The notes under the pieces: generated by a model
Told to the model about the DNA's origin: nothing
The model's database searches: none
Seen by the model: only the letters and a program-made list of their open reading frames with translations
Position numbers and translations under genes: made by a program
NCBI RefSeq assembly: GCF_008711325.1
Contig: NZ_VXDB01000026.1
Span: forward strand, 1-55,273
Origin: Roseibium sediminis
GTDB taxonomy: Bacteria > Pseudomonadota > Alphaproteobacteria > Rhizobiales > Stappiaceae
Direction: 5' to 3'
Length of the DNA stretch: 55,273 nucleotides
Shown: positions 16,036-25,088 of the stretch, piece after piece
Layout of the letters: every line of letters begins with the position of its first letter
Position numbering within the stretch: the first letter of the stretch is position 1

Positions 16036-17619
16036 ATGATTAAAAAATCACTGGCTGTATCTGCGCTGTTTCTTGGTTGCTTGGGGGCTTCCACGGCAGG
16101 CGCAGAAACTCTGAAATTCGCGTTTCAGGGCACGCTGAACCAGCTTGATCCGTACAGCCTGAACGAGACCTTCACGCTCGGCGCACTCAGCAATGCCTAT
16201 GAAGGCCTGACCCGCCGCGATGAAAATCTCCAGATCCAGCCGGCCCTTGCCGAAAGCTGGGAGGTTGTCGAGCCGAACCGCTGGCGCTTTCACCTTCGCA
16301 AGGGCGTGAAGTTCCACAATGGTAACGACTTCACGGCCGCTGACGTTGCTTTCTCTGCGGATCGCGTCCGCTCTGAAGGCTCCGACCTTGGCACGCGCAT
16401 CAATGCGGAAGTAAAGGTTGAAATCGTCGACGATTACACCGTTGATTTCGTTCTGCCCGGTCCGAACCCGATCCTGCACTATGAGTGGGACACATGGTAC
16501 ATCATGGACAAGGAGTGGACCGAGGCGAACAACGCCGTGAAGGTGACCTCCGCGTCTGACACCACACCGAATTTTGCCGCTCTGAATGTCAACGGCACAG
16601 GCCCGTTCAAGGTTGCGAGCCATGAGCCGGGCGTCAAGACCGTCTATGAGAAGAACGAAGGCTGGTGGGACACGCCGACCCACAACCTGACCACGGTCGA
16701 ATTCACCCCGATCGGTTCGGATGCAACCCGCGTTGCAGCGCTCCTGTCCGGTGAATTGGACATGGTGTACCCGATCCCGGTTCAGGACGTGAAGCGCGTC
16801 AATGACAACGCAGGCACAATGGCCCTGACCGGTCCGGAACTGCGCACCATCTTCCTCGGCATGGACCAGATGCGTGACGAGCTGCTCTATTCCGATGTGA
16901 AGGGCAAGAACCCGTTCAAGGACGCCCGCGTCCGCAAGGCGTTCTATCAGGCCATTGACATCGAGGGCATCAAGCGCAAGGTGATGCGTGACCTGTCCAC
17001 GCCGTCCGCGATCATGATCTCGCCGTTCCTGTTCTCCCGCTCGGGCGAATTCGAACGCTATCCTTATGATCCGGAAGCAGCCAAGGCCCTTCTGGCCGAA
17101 GCTGGCTATGCAGACGGCTTCACCGTCTCCATGGATTGTCCGAACGATCGTTACGTCAATGACGAAGCCATCTGTCAGGCAACAGCTGCCATGCTTGCGC
17201 GCATTGGCGTCAAGGTCGACCTGATCGCCCAGCCGAAGGCAAAGTACTTTGCCAAGGTTCTGGCATCGGGTGGGTATGACACCTCGTTCTACCTGCTTGG
17301 CTGGACCCCGGGTTCCTTCGACAGCTGGAACATCCTTGAAAACCTGACCCAGTGCCGCGACGAAGCCGGCAAGGGCGGTGCGTTCAACCTCGGTGGCTAC
17401 TGCAACAAGGAAGTTGACGCTCTCAAGGATCAGATCCTGGTCGAAAACGATCCGGAAAAGCGCGACGACCTGATCGCTCAGGCCTTCACCATCCTGCACA
17501 ATGACGTTTCCCACATCCCGCTGCACCAGCAGGGACTGGCATGGGGCGTTTCCGATGGTGTGACCCTTGCTCAGCGGGCTGACAACCAGTTCCAGTTCCG
17601 CTTTGTGACCAAGAACTAA
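16036..17619 (+). CDS. Peptide/nickel-type ABC transporter substrate-binding protein
   Basis: A 527-residue periplasmic binding protein of SBP family 5 (DppA/OppA type). It starts with a signal peptide (MIKKSLAVSALFLGCLG, cleavage near STAGA-ET). The family signature covers LAESWEVVEPNRWRFHLRKG and VKFHNGNDFTAADV (about 75-105). It should deliver di- or oligopeptides or similar compounds to the two permeases encoded next. GAGAGGGGAAG is a good Shine-Dalgarno. First gene of a four-gene operon; a 62-nt gap follows before the permease. Confidence 0.93.
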   Translation: MIKKSLAVSALFLGCLGASTAGAETLKFAFQGTLNQLDPYSLNETFTLGALSNAYEGLTRRDENLQIQPALAESWEVVEPNRWRFHLRKGVKFHNGNDFTAADVAFSADRVRSEGSDLGTRINAEVKVEIVDDYTVDFVLPGPNPILHYEWDTWYIMDKEWTEANNAVKVTSASDTTPNFAALNVNGTGPFKVASHEPGVKTVYEKNEGWWDTPTHNLTTVEFTPIGSDATRVAALLSGELDMVYPIPVQDVKRVNDNAGTMALTGPELRTIFLGMDQMRDELLYSDVKGKNPFKDARVRKAFYQAIDIEGIKRKVMRDLSTPSAIMISPFLFSRSGEFERYPYDPEAAKALLAEAGYADGFTVSMDCPNDRYVNDEAICQATAAMLARIGVKVDLIAQPKAKYFAKVLASGGYDTSFYLLGWTPGSFDSWNILENLTQCRDEAGKGGAFNLGGYCNKEVDALKDQILVENDPEKRDDLIAQAFTILHNDVSHIPLHQQGLAWGVSDGVTLAQRADNQFQFRFVTKN

Positions 17620-17681
17620 TCCCAAAAACCAGCAGGCGTCCGGCAATGCCGGGCGTCTGCCCATAAATATAAAGAGCCGAT

Positions 17682-18656
17682 ATGCTTGGTTTCGCAATAC
17701 GTCGCCTTGCCCAGGCGATTATTGTCATGATCGTGGTGGCCCTTCTTGCCTTCACGCTGTTCCGCTTCGTTGGAGATCCGGTCAACCAGATGGTCGGCAT
17801 CGAGACATCCATCGAGGAGCGTGAGGCACTGCGTGAACGCCTTGGCCTGAACGATCCAATCCCTGTGCAATTTGCCCGTTTCATCAAGAGCGCGGCCCAG
17901 TTTGACTTTGGAACGTCCTATCAGTTCCGCCAACCGGTTTCCGACCTGTTCCTGAAGCGGATACCGGCAACTCTAGAACTCAGTTTCATGTCCGCCCTCT
18001 TTGCGCTTGCAGTTGGCATCCCCATGGGGATTTACGCTGGCCTTAACCGCGAATCCTGGGTTTCGAAGCTGTTCCTGTCCGTTTCCCTGATCGGAATATC
18101 CTTGCCGACATTCTTTATCGGCATCCTGCTGATCTTCCTGTTCTCCGTCACGCTGCAATGGCTTCCAAGCTTCGGGCGCGGCGAAGTTGTTCAGGTGGGT
18201 TCATGGTGGACAACCGGCCTCTTGACCGTTTCAGGCATCAAGGCCCTGATCCTGCCGTCGATCACGCTCGGCCTGTACCAGATGACGCTGATCATGCGTC
18301 TGATCCGGGCAGAAATGCTTGAAGTTATCCGGACTGACTACATCAAGTTTGCCCGCGCGCGCGGATTGCCGAACCGTCTGGTTCACTTCCGCCATGCGCT
18401 GAAGAACACCCTGGTTCCGGTCATCACCATCACCGGTTTGCAGCTTGGCTCCATCATCGCCTTTGCGACGATCACCGAGACCGTATTCCAGTGGCCGGGC
18501 ATGGGCCTCATGTTCCTGCAGGCAGTACAGAACGTCGATATTCCGATCATGTCGGCCTATCTGCTGCTGACCGCTTTCCTGTTTGTCAGCATCAACTTCA
18601 TCGTCGACATCCTGTACTACCTGATTGACCCGCGCCTGCGCGTGGAACGAGCCTGA
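17682..18656 (+). CDS. ABC transporter permease, DppB type
   Basis: A 324-residue inner-membrane permease with about six helices. The N-terminal MLGFAIRRLAQAIIVMIVVALLAF is typical of DppB/OppB, and the EAA loop toward the C-terminus contains ARARGLPNRLVHFRHALKN, the contact site for the ATPase. It pairs with the DppC-type permease that starts 9 nt downstream. Confidence 0.93.
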   Translation: MLGFAIRRLAQAIIVMIVVALLAFTLFRFVGDPVNQMVGIETSIEEREALRERLGLNDPIPVQFARFIKSAAQFDFGTSYQFRQPVSDLFLKRIPATLELSFMSALFALAVGIPMGIYAGLNRESWVSKLFLSVSLIGISLPTFFIGILLIFLFSVTLQWLPSFGRGEVVQVGSWWTTGLLTVSGIKALILPSITLGLYQMTLIMRLIRAEMLEVIRTDYIKFARARGLPNRLVHFRHALKNTLVPVITITGLQLGSIIAFATITETVFQWPGMGLMFLQAVQNVDIPIMSAYLLLTAFLFVSINFIVDILYYLIDPRLRVERA

Positions 18657-18665
18657 GGACCCAAC

Positions 18666-19649
18666 ATGCCAAACGTTACCAACGAAGAGGCCAAGGCTGA
18701 GGTTCCCGTCTTTGCAAACCCGGCCGATACGCCGTCCAAGGGCGCGCTTGCCCGCGCGCTCGACAGCGACATCTTTCATTCCTTCCTGAAGTCAAAGGTC
18801 ACGGTGGTCGCCGCACTCGGCACGATCATCCTGTTCCTGCTGGCGTTCCTGGCACCCTGGATTGCCCCGCATGACCCGTTTGACCTGTCCACCATCTCGA
18901 TCATGGACGCCCGCGTTCCACCGGTCTGGATGGAATATGCCGATCCACGCTTCCTGCTTGGAACGGATGATCAGGGTCGCGACCTTCTGTCCGGCATATT
19001 CTACGGCATGCGCATCTCGCTGATCGTCGGCTTCTGCTCGGTCATTGCCGCAGCGATTCTGGGTATCACGCTCGGGCTCGTGGCCGGCTATGTGGGCGGG
19101 CGGACGGATGCGATCATCATGCGTATTGCAGACATCCAGCTGACCTTCCCGGCGATCCTCATTGCCCTTCTCATCGATGGGGCGACACGCGGCATCTTTG
19201 GCGCACTCGACCGGGAGGTGTTCTCCTTCTACATCCTGATCTTCTCGCTGGCCCTCTCCTTCTGGGTTCAGTATGCCCGAACCGTTCGCGGCTCGACCAT
19301 GGTGGAGAAGAACAAGGAATACGTTCAGGCAGCCCGGGTCATCGGCATTCCTGCGCCGATCATCATGCTGCGCCACATCCTGCCGAACGTGACCGGCCCG
19401 GTGCTAGTCATCGCGACTATCAATCTGGCTCTGGCCATCGTGACCGAAGCGACCCTGTCGTTCCTCGGTGTCGGCATGCCCCCCACCCAGCCGTCTCTCG
19501 GGACACTGATCGCCATCGGAAACGACTTCCTTTATTCCGGCGAGTGGTGGATTGCGATCTTCCCGGGTCTCGCACTGGCGCTGCTGGTTCTCAACGTCAA
19601 CCTTCTGGGCGACTGGCTTCGCGACGCCCTCAATCCGAAGCTGCGGTGA
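18666..19649 (+). CDS. ABC transporter permease, DppC type
   Basis: A 327-residue inner-membrane permease with an N-terminal cytoplasmic extension of about 40 residues, then the OppC_N segment and LGTDDQGRDLLSGIFYGMRIS, the classic DppC/OppC motif. The EAA loop is AARVIGIPAPIIMLRHILPN. It lies between the DppB-type permease and the fused ATPase, with gaps of 9 and 4 nt, so the genes form one transcript. Confidence 0.93.
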   Translation: MPNVTNEEAKAEVPVFANPADTPSKGALARALDSDIFHSFLKSKVTVVAALGTIILFLLAFLAPWIAPHDPFDLSTISIMDARVPPVWMEYADPRFLLGTDDQGRDLLSGIFYGMRISLIVGFCSVIAAAILGITLGLVAGYVGGRTDAIIMRIADIQLTFPAILIALLIDGATRGIFGALDREVFSFYILIFSLALSFWVQYARTVRGSTMVEKNKEYVQAARVIGIPAPIIMLRHILPNVTGPVLVIATINLALAIVTEATLSFLGVGMPPTQPSLGTLIAIGNDFLYSGEWWIAIFPGLALALLVLNVNLLGDWLRDALNPKLR

Positions 19650-19653
19650 TCCC

Positions 19654-21390
19654 ATGAGCGTTCTAGACATTCAAAACCTGAAGGTTGAATTTCCGGGCCG
19701 CAAGTCCACTTTTGTGGCGGTTCAAGGGGTCAACCTGCAAGTCGAGGCAGGCAAGATCCTTGGCGTCGTCGGTGAAAGTGGTGCGGGCAAATCAACTGTC
19801 GGCAATGCCGTGATCGGCCTGCTGCAGGAGCCGGGCCGCATTGCCGAAGGCGAAGTCCGTCTCCATGGCGAGCGGATTGACGGCCTGTCCGAAAAGAAGA
19901 TGCGCGCGTTGCGCGGCCGCAGGGTTGGCATGATCTTTCAGGATCCGCTGACCTCGCTAGATCCGCTCCAGACCATTGAAAGCCAACTGGTCGAGACCAT
20001 CCGCACCCACTTGCCGATGTCCGCATCGCAGGCAACAGCACGTGCCATTGAGCTGCTCGACTCCGTTGGCATTCCTGACCCGGCAGAGCGGATCAAGCAG
20101 TATCCGCACCAGTTTTCGGGCGGCATGCGTCAGCGCGTGGTCATCGCGCTTGCGCTGTGCGCCGAGCCGGAAGTGGTGATTGCCGACGAACCCACGACCG
20201 CGCTGGACGTCTCCATTCAGGCGCAGATCCTGGAGCTGATGAAGAAGCTCTGCGTGGAACGAAACGTCTCCATGCTGGTCATCACCCACGACATGGGTGT
20301 GATTGCCGACATCACCGACCATGTGGCGGTGATGTATCGCGGCAAGCTGGTTGAATATGGCGAAACCGATCAGGTACTGGGCCGTCCCCAGCACCCCTAT
20401 ACCCAGAGCCTGATTTCAGCCGTGCCGCGTCCTGATATCCGGGTGAAACGGTTCCCGGTGGTCAACTACATCGAGGAAGCCGGCACTCCCACCCGCCATA
20501 TCGATATTTCGACCCACTGGCTGGGCAAGGCGCGAGACTACGCCAAGCCGGACGGGGCATTGGTCAAGATCCGCGACCTCGACATGCGGTTTGAGACCAA
20601 GGGCTCTATCTTCCCGTCCCGCCGGAAATACTTCAGCGCGGTCAAGAAGGTCAGTTTCGATATTCACGAGGGTGAAACACTCGGGATCGTGGGCGAGAGC
20701 GGATCGGGCAAGTCGACGATTGCCCGCGTCATTACGGGGCTCTACCACCCTTCCGGCGGTTCGATCGACTTTGCCGGAACGGAACTGACGTCCCTGAAGG
20801 ATCCGAAGAAGGTTCTGGCCATGCGGCGCCAGATGCAGATGATCTTCCAGGATCCCTATTCGTCGCTCAATGCCCGCATGCGGGTGCGCACGATCATTGC
20901 CGAGCCGATCAAGTTCCACAAACTGGCGTCCTCCAATTCGGAAGTGCGCCAGATTGTCGACGACCTACTCGACCATGTCGGCCTTGGTGTCGCCGCCGGT
21001 GACAAGTTCCCGCATGAGTTCTCCGGCGGCCAGCGCCAGCGTATCTCGATTGCCCGCGCGCTTGCGACCCGTCCGCGCTTCCTGATCTGCGATGAGCCGA
21101 CATCGGCGCTGGATGTGTCCATTCAGGCGCAGATCCTGAACCTTTTGAAGGACCTTCAGGAAGAACTGGGCCTGACCATGCTGTTCATCAGTCACGATCT
21201 GGCCGTCATCCGGCAGATGTGTAACCGCATCGGCGTGATGAGGAACGGGGAACTGTGCGAGGTGGCAGACTGCGATGCGCTGTTCGAAAACCCGCAGCAC
21301 CCGTACACAAAGCAGCTCCTGAACCTGATGCCTTCGATGGAGCTTCTGTCACGCGCAAACCTGCAGGACAGTGTCGAAACGCCAGCTTGA
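19654..21390 (+). CDS. Fused peptide ABC transporter ATPase (DppD-DppF type)
   Basis: A 578-residue protein with two complete ABC ATPase domains in one chain. Domain 1 has Walker A GESGAGKST, signature FSGGMRQR and Walker B VVIADEPTTALD. Domain 2 has GESGSGKST, FSGGQRQR and FLICDEPTSALD. Each is followed by an oligopeptide-transporter C-terminal segment (HPYTQSLISAVP and HPYTKQLLNLMP). The single fused ATPase replaces separate DppD and DppF, as is common in Hyphomicrobiales. The start at 19654, 4 nt after the permease stop, is chosen over an upstream in-frame codon inside the permease gene. Confidence 0.95.
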   Translation: MSVLDIQNLKVEFPGRKSTFVAVQGVNLQVEAGKILGVVGESGAGKSTVGNAVIGLLQEPGRIAEGEVRLHGERIDGLSEKKMRALRGRRVGMIFQDPLTSLDPLQTIESQLVETIRTHLPMSASQATARAIELLDSVGIPDPAERIKQYPHQFSGGMRQRVVIALALCAEPEVVIADEPTTALDVSIQAQILELMKKLCVERNVSMLVITHDMGVIADITDHVAVMYRGKLVEYGETDQVLGRPQHPYTQSLISAVPRPDIRVKRFPVVNYIEEAGTPTRHIDISTHWLGKARDYAKPDGALVKIRDLDMRFETKGSIFPSRRKYFSAVKKVSFDIHEGETLGIVGESGSGKSTIARVITGLYHPSGGSIDFAGTELTSLKDPKKVLAMRRQMQMIFQDPYSSLNARMRVRTIIAEPIKFHKLASSNSEVRQIVDDLLDHVGLGVAAGDKFPHEFSGGQRQRISIARALATRPRFLICDEPTSALDVSIQAQILNLLKDLQEELGLTMLFISHDLAVIRQMCNRIGVMRNGELCEVADCDALFENPQHPYTKQLLNLMPSMELLSRANLQDSVETPA

Positions 21391-21415
21391 GTTCATCATG
21401 TTGGAAGAAATCGAC

Positions 21416-21447
21416 AAACCCGGGGCTTTGCTCCGGGTTTTTTCTTT
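21416..21447 (+). terminator. Intrinsic terminator of the peptide ABC operon
   Basis: AAACCCGG (21416-21423) and CCGGGTTT (21433-21440) form a perfect 8-bp stem with a 9-nt loop, followed by TTTCTTT. It lies 25 nt after the ATPase stop and before the convergent galE gene. Confidence 0.85.
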
Positions 21448-21503
21448 CGAGCACGTCACGCATTCACTCAATCGCCCGACATGCTCCAGATAGTTGGCTT
21501 GTC

Positions 21504-21547
21504 GCGTTTGCTGACGGCGAACCGGTATCCACTACGCCTGAAAACGC
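21504..21547. repeat. Palindromic intergenic repeat, copy A (after galE)
   Basis: A 44-bp element, 39/44 identical to the copy at 32510-32553. Outer arms are GCGTTT and AAACGC, inner arms GGCGAA and TACGCC (one mismatch), around CCGGTATCCAC. It ends 1 nt from the galE stop codon (minus strand). It resembles the dispersed palindromes of Rhizobiales genomes. Confidence 0.7.
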
Positions 21548-21548
21548 T

Positions 21549-22571
21549 CTACGCTGCAAAGCCTTTCGGGTTCTTGCAAACCCAGTTCCAGGTATCGTGG
21601 CACATGGCTGTCAGATCGCGCTGCGCCGACCAGCCGAGCACTTGCCGGGCATATGTCGGGTCAGCATAGGAAATCTCGATATCGCCTGCCCGCCGCGGGG
21701 CCATTTCCAGCGGTATGGACCGATTGGAGACATGCTCGAAGGCGCGAACCAGTTCCAGCACGCTATAGCCGCGCCCGGTTCCCAAATTGGCGATGACCAG
21801 ACCTTCGCCCTCTTCTCGCGAAACCAGATGGCGGTAGGCCGCCAGATGTCCCTCGGCCAGATCCATGACGTGGATGAAATCGCGAATGCCGGTGCCATCC
21901 GGCGTATCATAATCCGATCCAAAGACCTGCAGAGCCGGGCGAACACCGGTGGCAACCTGTGTGATGATCGGCATCAGATTGGTTGGCGTTCCGAGCGGGT
22001 TTTCCCCGATCATGCCTGTCTCGTGGGCCCCGACCGGATTGAAATATCTAAGTGCGGCCACCTGCCAGCGAGGATCGCTGACAACCAGATCCCCGAGGAT
22101 CTGTTCGACGACATGTTTCGTTTCGCCATAGGGGCTCATCGGCGCGATCCTGTGGCTTTCCTTCAAAGGCAGCTCTTCCGGATTGCCATAGACATTTGCA
22201 GATGATGAGAAAATCAGAGTGTGGACATCGCAGGCCTTCATGGCGGCCACGAGCGCAAGTGTCCCGGTTACATTGACGTCGTAGTAGCCAAGCGGATCAT
22301 TCAGCGAATCACCGACGACCTTCAACCCGGCGAAATGGACGACGGCTGTGCAGCCATGCGCCTTCAATGCATCCGCAACGCGGCTTCCGTCCCGAATATC
22401 ACCCTCGACAAAGGATACTTTGGCGCCGGTAATCCGGGAGACGCGATCAAGGCTTTCCGGGCTCGCATTGGACAGGTTGTCCAGAACAACCACATCATGC
22501 CCGGCTTCCAGAAACGTGACACAGCAATGCGAACCGATATAACCGGCACCGCCGGTTATCATGATGGACAT
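21549..22571 (-). CDS. galE: UDP-glucose 4-epimerase GalE
   Basis: A 340-residue extended short-chain dehydrogenase that interconverts UDP-glucose and UDP-galactose. It has the NAD-binding motif GGAGYIGSH (about 7-15), the catalytic Ser in SSSANVYG (the common form is SSSATVYG), YGETK as the YxxxK pair, and the GalE-type substrate loop RYFNPVGAHETGMIGE. Length matches the family. It supplies UDP-galactose for surface polysaccharide. It is divergent from the IlvD/Edd dehydratase. A palindromic repeat follows its stop directly. Confidence 0.95.
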   Translation of the reverse strand: MSIMITGGAGYIGSHCCVTFLEAGHDVVVLDNLSNASPESLDRVSRITGAKVSFVEGDIRDGSRVADALKAHGCTAVVHFAGLKVVGDSLNDPLGYYDVNVTGTLALVAAMKACDVHTLIFSSSANVYGNPEELPLKESHRIAPMSPYGETKHVVEQILGDLVVSDPRWQVAALRYFNPVGAHETGMIGENPLGTPTNLMPIITQVATGVRPALQVFGSDYDTPDGTGIRDFIHVMDLAEGHLAAYRHLVSREEGEGLVIANLGTGRGYSVLELVRAFEHVSNRSIPLEMAPRRAGDIEISYADPTYARQVLGWSAQRDLTAMCHDTWNWVCKNPKGFAA

Positions 22572-22708
22572 GTGGCAGACTTTCTCCTGGTGCGTCCCGC
22601 CGGTCGCGTTTGTGATCCCTGACTGATCAACTTCATCCTATCTGCACTTGCAGAAATGACTTTGATCAAATTAACTCCGTCGAACCAACATACCGTAACG
22701 AAAGCAAC

Positions 22709-22737
22709 CAGATCGTAAAGGCGCCCTTCACGATCTG
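22709..22737. promoter_or_regulatory. 29-bp near-perfect palindrome upstream of the dehydratase
   Basis: CAGATCGT (22709-22716) and ACGATCTG (22730-22737) are exact inverted arms; the centre contains GGCGCC (22720-22725), so almost the whole 29 bp is symmetric. It lies 63 nt before the dehydratase start in the 228-nt gap shared with galE. It may be an operator for a dimeric regulator that is not encoded nearby. The rest of the gap shows no gene. Confidence 0.5.
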
Positions 22738-22799
22738 TAACAAGGCCGATCATCGTTTCCAAAACATATCGGCGTGGGATCGCCCGAGGGAGAACTTTC

Positions 22800-24599
22800 A
22801 TGGCTTCGAAAAAGGTGCCGCAACTTCGTTCCACTGCATGGTTCAACAATCCGGACGACCCCGGCATGACGGCGCTTTACATCGAACGCTATCTGAATTT
22901 CGGGCTGACCCGCGAAGAATTGCAGTCCGGGAAGCCGATCATCGGTATTGCCCAAACCGGCTCCGACCTGTCTCCCTGCAACCGCCACCATATCGAACTG
23001 GCCAAGCGGGTTCGCGAGGGTATCCGTGAAGCAGGTGGCATTTGTTTCGAGTTTCCTGTCCACCCGATTCAGGAAACCGGCAAACGCCCAACGGCTGCCC
23101 TTGACCGGAACCTTGCTTATCTGGGCCTCGTTGAGCTGCTTTTCGGCTACCCGCTCGACGGGGTGGTACTGACCATTGGCTGTGACAAGACGACACCAGC
23201 GTGCCTGATGGCGGCGGCAACCGTGAACATTCCGGCGATTGCGCTTTCTGTCGGCCCCATGCTGAACGGTTGGCACAAGGGTGAGCGCACCGGCTCGGGC
23301 ACGATCGTCTGGAAGGCCCGCCAGATGATGGCGGCCGGGGAAATCGACTATACAGGCTTCATGGACATGGTGGCCTCGGCCGCCCCGTCGGTCGGCTATT
23401 GCAACACGATGGGAACGGCGACGACCATGAATTCCCTCGCCGAAGCACTTGGAATGCAGCTGCCCGGCGCCGCTGCCATTCCCGCGCCCTATCGCGAGCG
23501 CAGCCAGGTGGCCTATGAGACCGGCAAGCGGATTGTCGAACTGGCGCTGGAGGACATCAAGCCAAGCGACATCATGACCCGCGAGGCCTTCGAAAACGCC
23601 ATTGTGGTGAATTCCGCAATCGGGGGATCGACCAATGCTCCAATCCATCTGAACGGCATCGCTCGCCATCTTGGAATTGAACTGACCAATGATGACTGGC
23701 AGGCGGTCGGCCACGAGATCCCGCTTCTGGTCAATCTTCAGCCAGCTGGCGAATATCTCGGCGAGGACTATTTCCACGCTGGCGGTGTTCCCGCCGTTGC
23801 CGGCGAGCTGATCCGCAATGGCAAACTGCCACATCCCGGTGCGCTGACCGTCAATGGCAAGTCCATTGGCGAGAACTGCCAGTCCGTCACAACGGACCTG
23901 CCGGAAGTGATCAAGCCGTTTGCTCACCCCATGAAACAGAACGCCGGGTTCATCAATCTGAAGGGCAATCTCTTCTACAGTGCGATCATGAAGACCAGCG
24001 TGATCTCGGAGAGCTTCCGCAAGCGCTACCTCTCCAATCCGGACGATCCGGAAGCGTTTGAAGGCCGTGCAATCGTGTTTGAGGGGCCGGAAGACTATCA
24101 CCACCGAATCGATGATCCGGCATTGCAGATCGACGAAAACTGCATGCTCTTCATCCGCGGAACCGGCCCGATCGGCTATCCCGGCGGCGCAGAGGTGGTG
24201 AACATGCAACCGCCTGCTGCGCTCATCAAGAAGGGCATTACCGAACTGCCCTGCATTGGCGACGGACGGCAATCGGGAACGTCTGGCTCTCCCTCGATCC
24301 TGAACGCAGCCCCGGAAGCTGCGGCGATGGGCGGACTGGCGCTGATCCAGACCGGTGACCGTGTGCGTATCGACCTGCGCAAGGGATCTGCCAATATCCT
24401 GATTTCCGATGAGGAGCTTTCCGCGCGCCGGGCCAAGCTGGAAGCGGAAGGCGGCTTCGCCTACGCTCCGCACCAGACCCCCTGGCAGGAAATCCAGCGC
24501 TCCATGGTCGATCAGTTCGACAAGGGCATGGTGCTGAAACCGGCCGTCAAGTATCAGGATATTGCCCACACGAAGGGCCTGCCGCGCAACAATCACTAA
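22800..24599 (+). CDS. IlvD/Edd family dehydratase, sugar-acid (L-arabinonate-like)
   Basis: A 599-residue Fe-S dehydratase. Three cysteines, C60 (SDLSPC), C128 (TIGCDK) and C201 (VGYCNT), and the Mg-binding lysine K130 lie one residue from the positions of the [2Fe-2S] ligands and lysine of Rhizobium leguminosarum L-arabinonate dehydratase (as I recall them). The catalytic serine region is [11 protein letters not shown]. This puts it in the pentonate/sugar-acid branch rather than the branched-chain dihydroxyacid dehydratase IlvD. The reaction would be loss of water from an aldonic acid to give a 2-keto-3-deoxy acid. A GGGAG ribosome site precedes the ATG. No sugar transporter or aldolase is adjacent, so the substrate is open. 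Confidence 0.88.
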   Translation: MASKKVPQLRSTAWFNNPDDPGMTALYIERYLNFGLTREELQSGKPIIGIAQTGSDLSPCNRHHIELAKRVREGIREAGGICFEFPVHPIQETGKRPTAALDRNLAYLGLVELLFGYPLDGVVLTIGCDKTTPACLMAAATVNIPAIALSVGPMLNGWHKGERTGSGTIVWKARQMMAAGEIDYTGFMDMVASAAPSVGYCNTMGTATTMNSLAEALGMQLPGAAAIPAPYRERSQVAYETGKRIVELALEDIKPSDIMTREAFENAIVVNSAIGGSTNAPIHLNGIARHLGIELTNDDWQAVGHEIPLLVNLQPAGEYLGEDYFHAGGVPAVAGELIRNGKLPHPGALTVNGKSIGENCQSVTTDLPEVIKPFAHPMKQNAGFINLKGNLFYSAIMKTSVISESFRKRYLSNPDDPEAFEGRAIVFEGPEDYHHRIDDPALQIDENCMLFIRGTGPIGYPGGAEVVNMQPPAALIKKGITELPCIGDGRQSGTSGSPSILNAAPEAAAMGGLALIQTGDRVRIDLRKGSANILISDEELSARRAKLEAEGGFAYAPHQTPWQEIQRSMVDQFDKGMVLKPAVKYQDIAHTKGLPRNNH

Positions 24600-24634
24600 G
24601 GCAGGCACGAACGCGGAAAGGCCACCGTTTTTCC

Positions 24635-24679
24635 TTGACGGTTACGTAAACGGCATGCTTCATGGTGCCAACATGAAGC
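24635..24679 (+). promoter_or_regulatory. MerR-type promoter-operator and leader hairpin before SCP2 gene
   Basis: TTGACG (24635-24640) is a -35-like box, followed directly by the palindrome TTACGTAA (24642-24649), similar to the TTGACG-TTTACGTAAACG sites of MerR-family LiuR regulators, which lie in long promoter spacers. Just downstream, GCTTCATG (24657-24664) and CATGAAGC (24672-24679) form a perfect 8-bp stem with a 7-nt loop. Confidence 0.45.
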
Positions 24680-24707
24680 GTCCACGTTAGAGATGGAGAG
24701 ATTGAAG

Positions 24708-24989
24708 ATGTCCCTTGAGCAACTCACTGAGACCATTCGCGGTAAGGTATCAGGCGGCGGGATCGATGAAAGCGTCAAGTTTGACCTTGGCGACGTTGGC
24801 CAGATCTTCATTCAGGGCGCCAGCGTTTCGAACGAAAACAATGATGCCGATTGCACCATCACCATGTCTGCCGACGACCTTGGCGACATGCTCAATGGCG
24901 ACCTCAACCCGACCGCAGCCTTCATGGGCGGCAAGCTGAAGGTTGACGGTGACATGAGCGTTGCCATGAAGCTCGGCAGCATCGTCTGA
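24708..24989 (+). CDS. SCP2 sterol-binding domain protein
   Basis: A 93-residue single-domain SCP2 protein, a small cytoplasmic fold that binds fatty acids, acyl-CoAs or sterol-like lipids. VKFDLGDVGQIFIQG and DCTITMSADDLGDMLNGDLNPTAAFMGGKLKVDGDM follow the SCP2 pattern closely. The start at 24708 has GGAGAG 7 nt upstream; an ATG 5 codons earlier overlaps that site. A strong terminator follows, so it is monocistronic. A MerR/LiuR-like site upstream would fit a link to acyl-CoA metabolism (inference). Confidence 0.9.
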   Translation: MSLEQLTETIRGKVSGGGIDESVKFDLGDVGQIFIQGASVSNENNDADCTITMSADDLGDMLNGDLNPTAAFMGGKLKVDGDMSVAMKLGSIV

Positions 24990-25017
24990 TCCAGTATCGC
25001 TCCCGCTCTGCAGACAT

Positions 25018-25050
25018 AAAAGGCACCGGAAATCCTCCGGTGCCTTTTTT
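25018..25050. terminator. Strong bidirectional terminator
   Basis: AAAAGGCACCGGA (25018-25030) and TCCGGTGCCTTTT (25036-25048) form a perfect 13-bp stem with a 5-nt loop and T-runs in both directions. It lies between the convergent SCP2 gene and the SnoaL-like gene. Confidence 0.9.
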
Positions 25051-25088
25051 CATTTGGGGTCGAGGCGCAGCTGATATATCCGCCGCAG

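Noticed and set aside
16048..17697. A 549-codon open frame antisense to the peptide-binding protein
   Set aside because: No signal peptide, domain or ribosome site, and composition typical of shadow frames. The plus strand carries a clear SBP family 5 gene.
22728..24608. A 626-codon open frame antisense to the dehydratase
   Set aside because: The plus strand encodes a complete IlvD/Edd protein with all Fe-S cysteines. The antisense frame has no family motifs and is a by-product of high GC.
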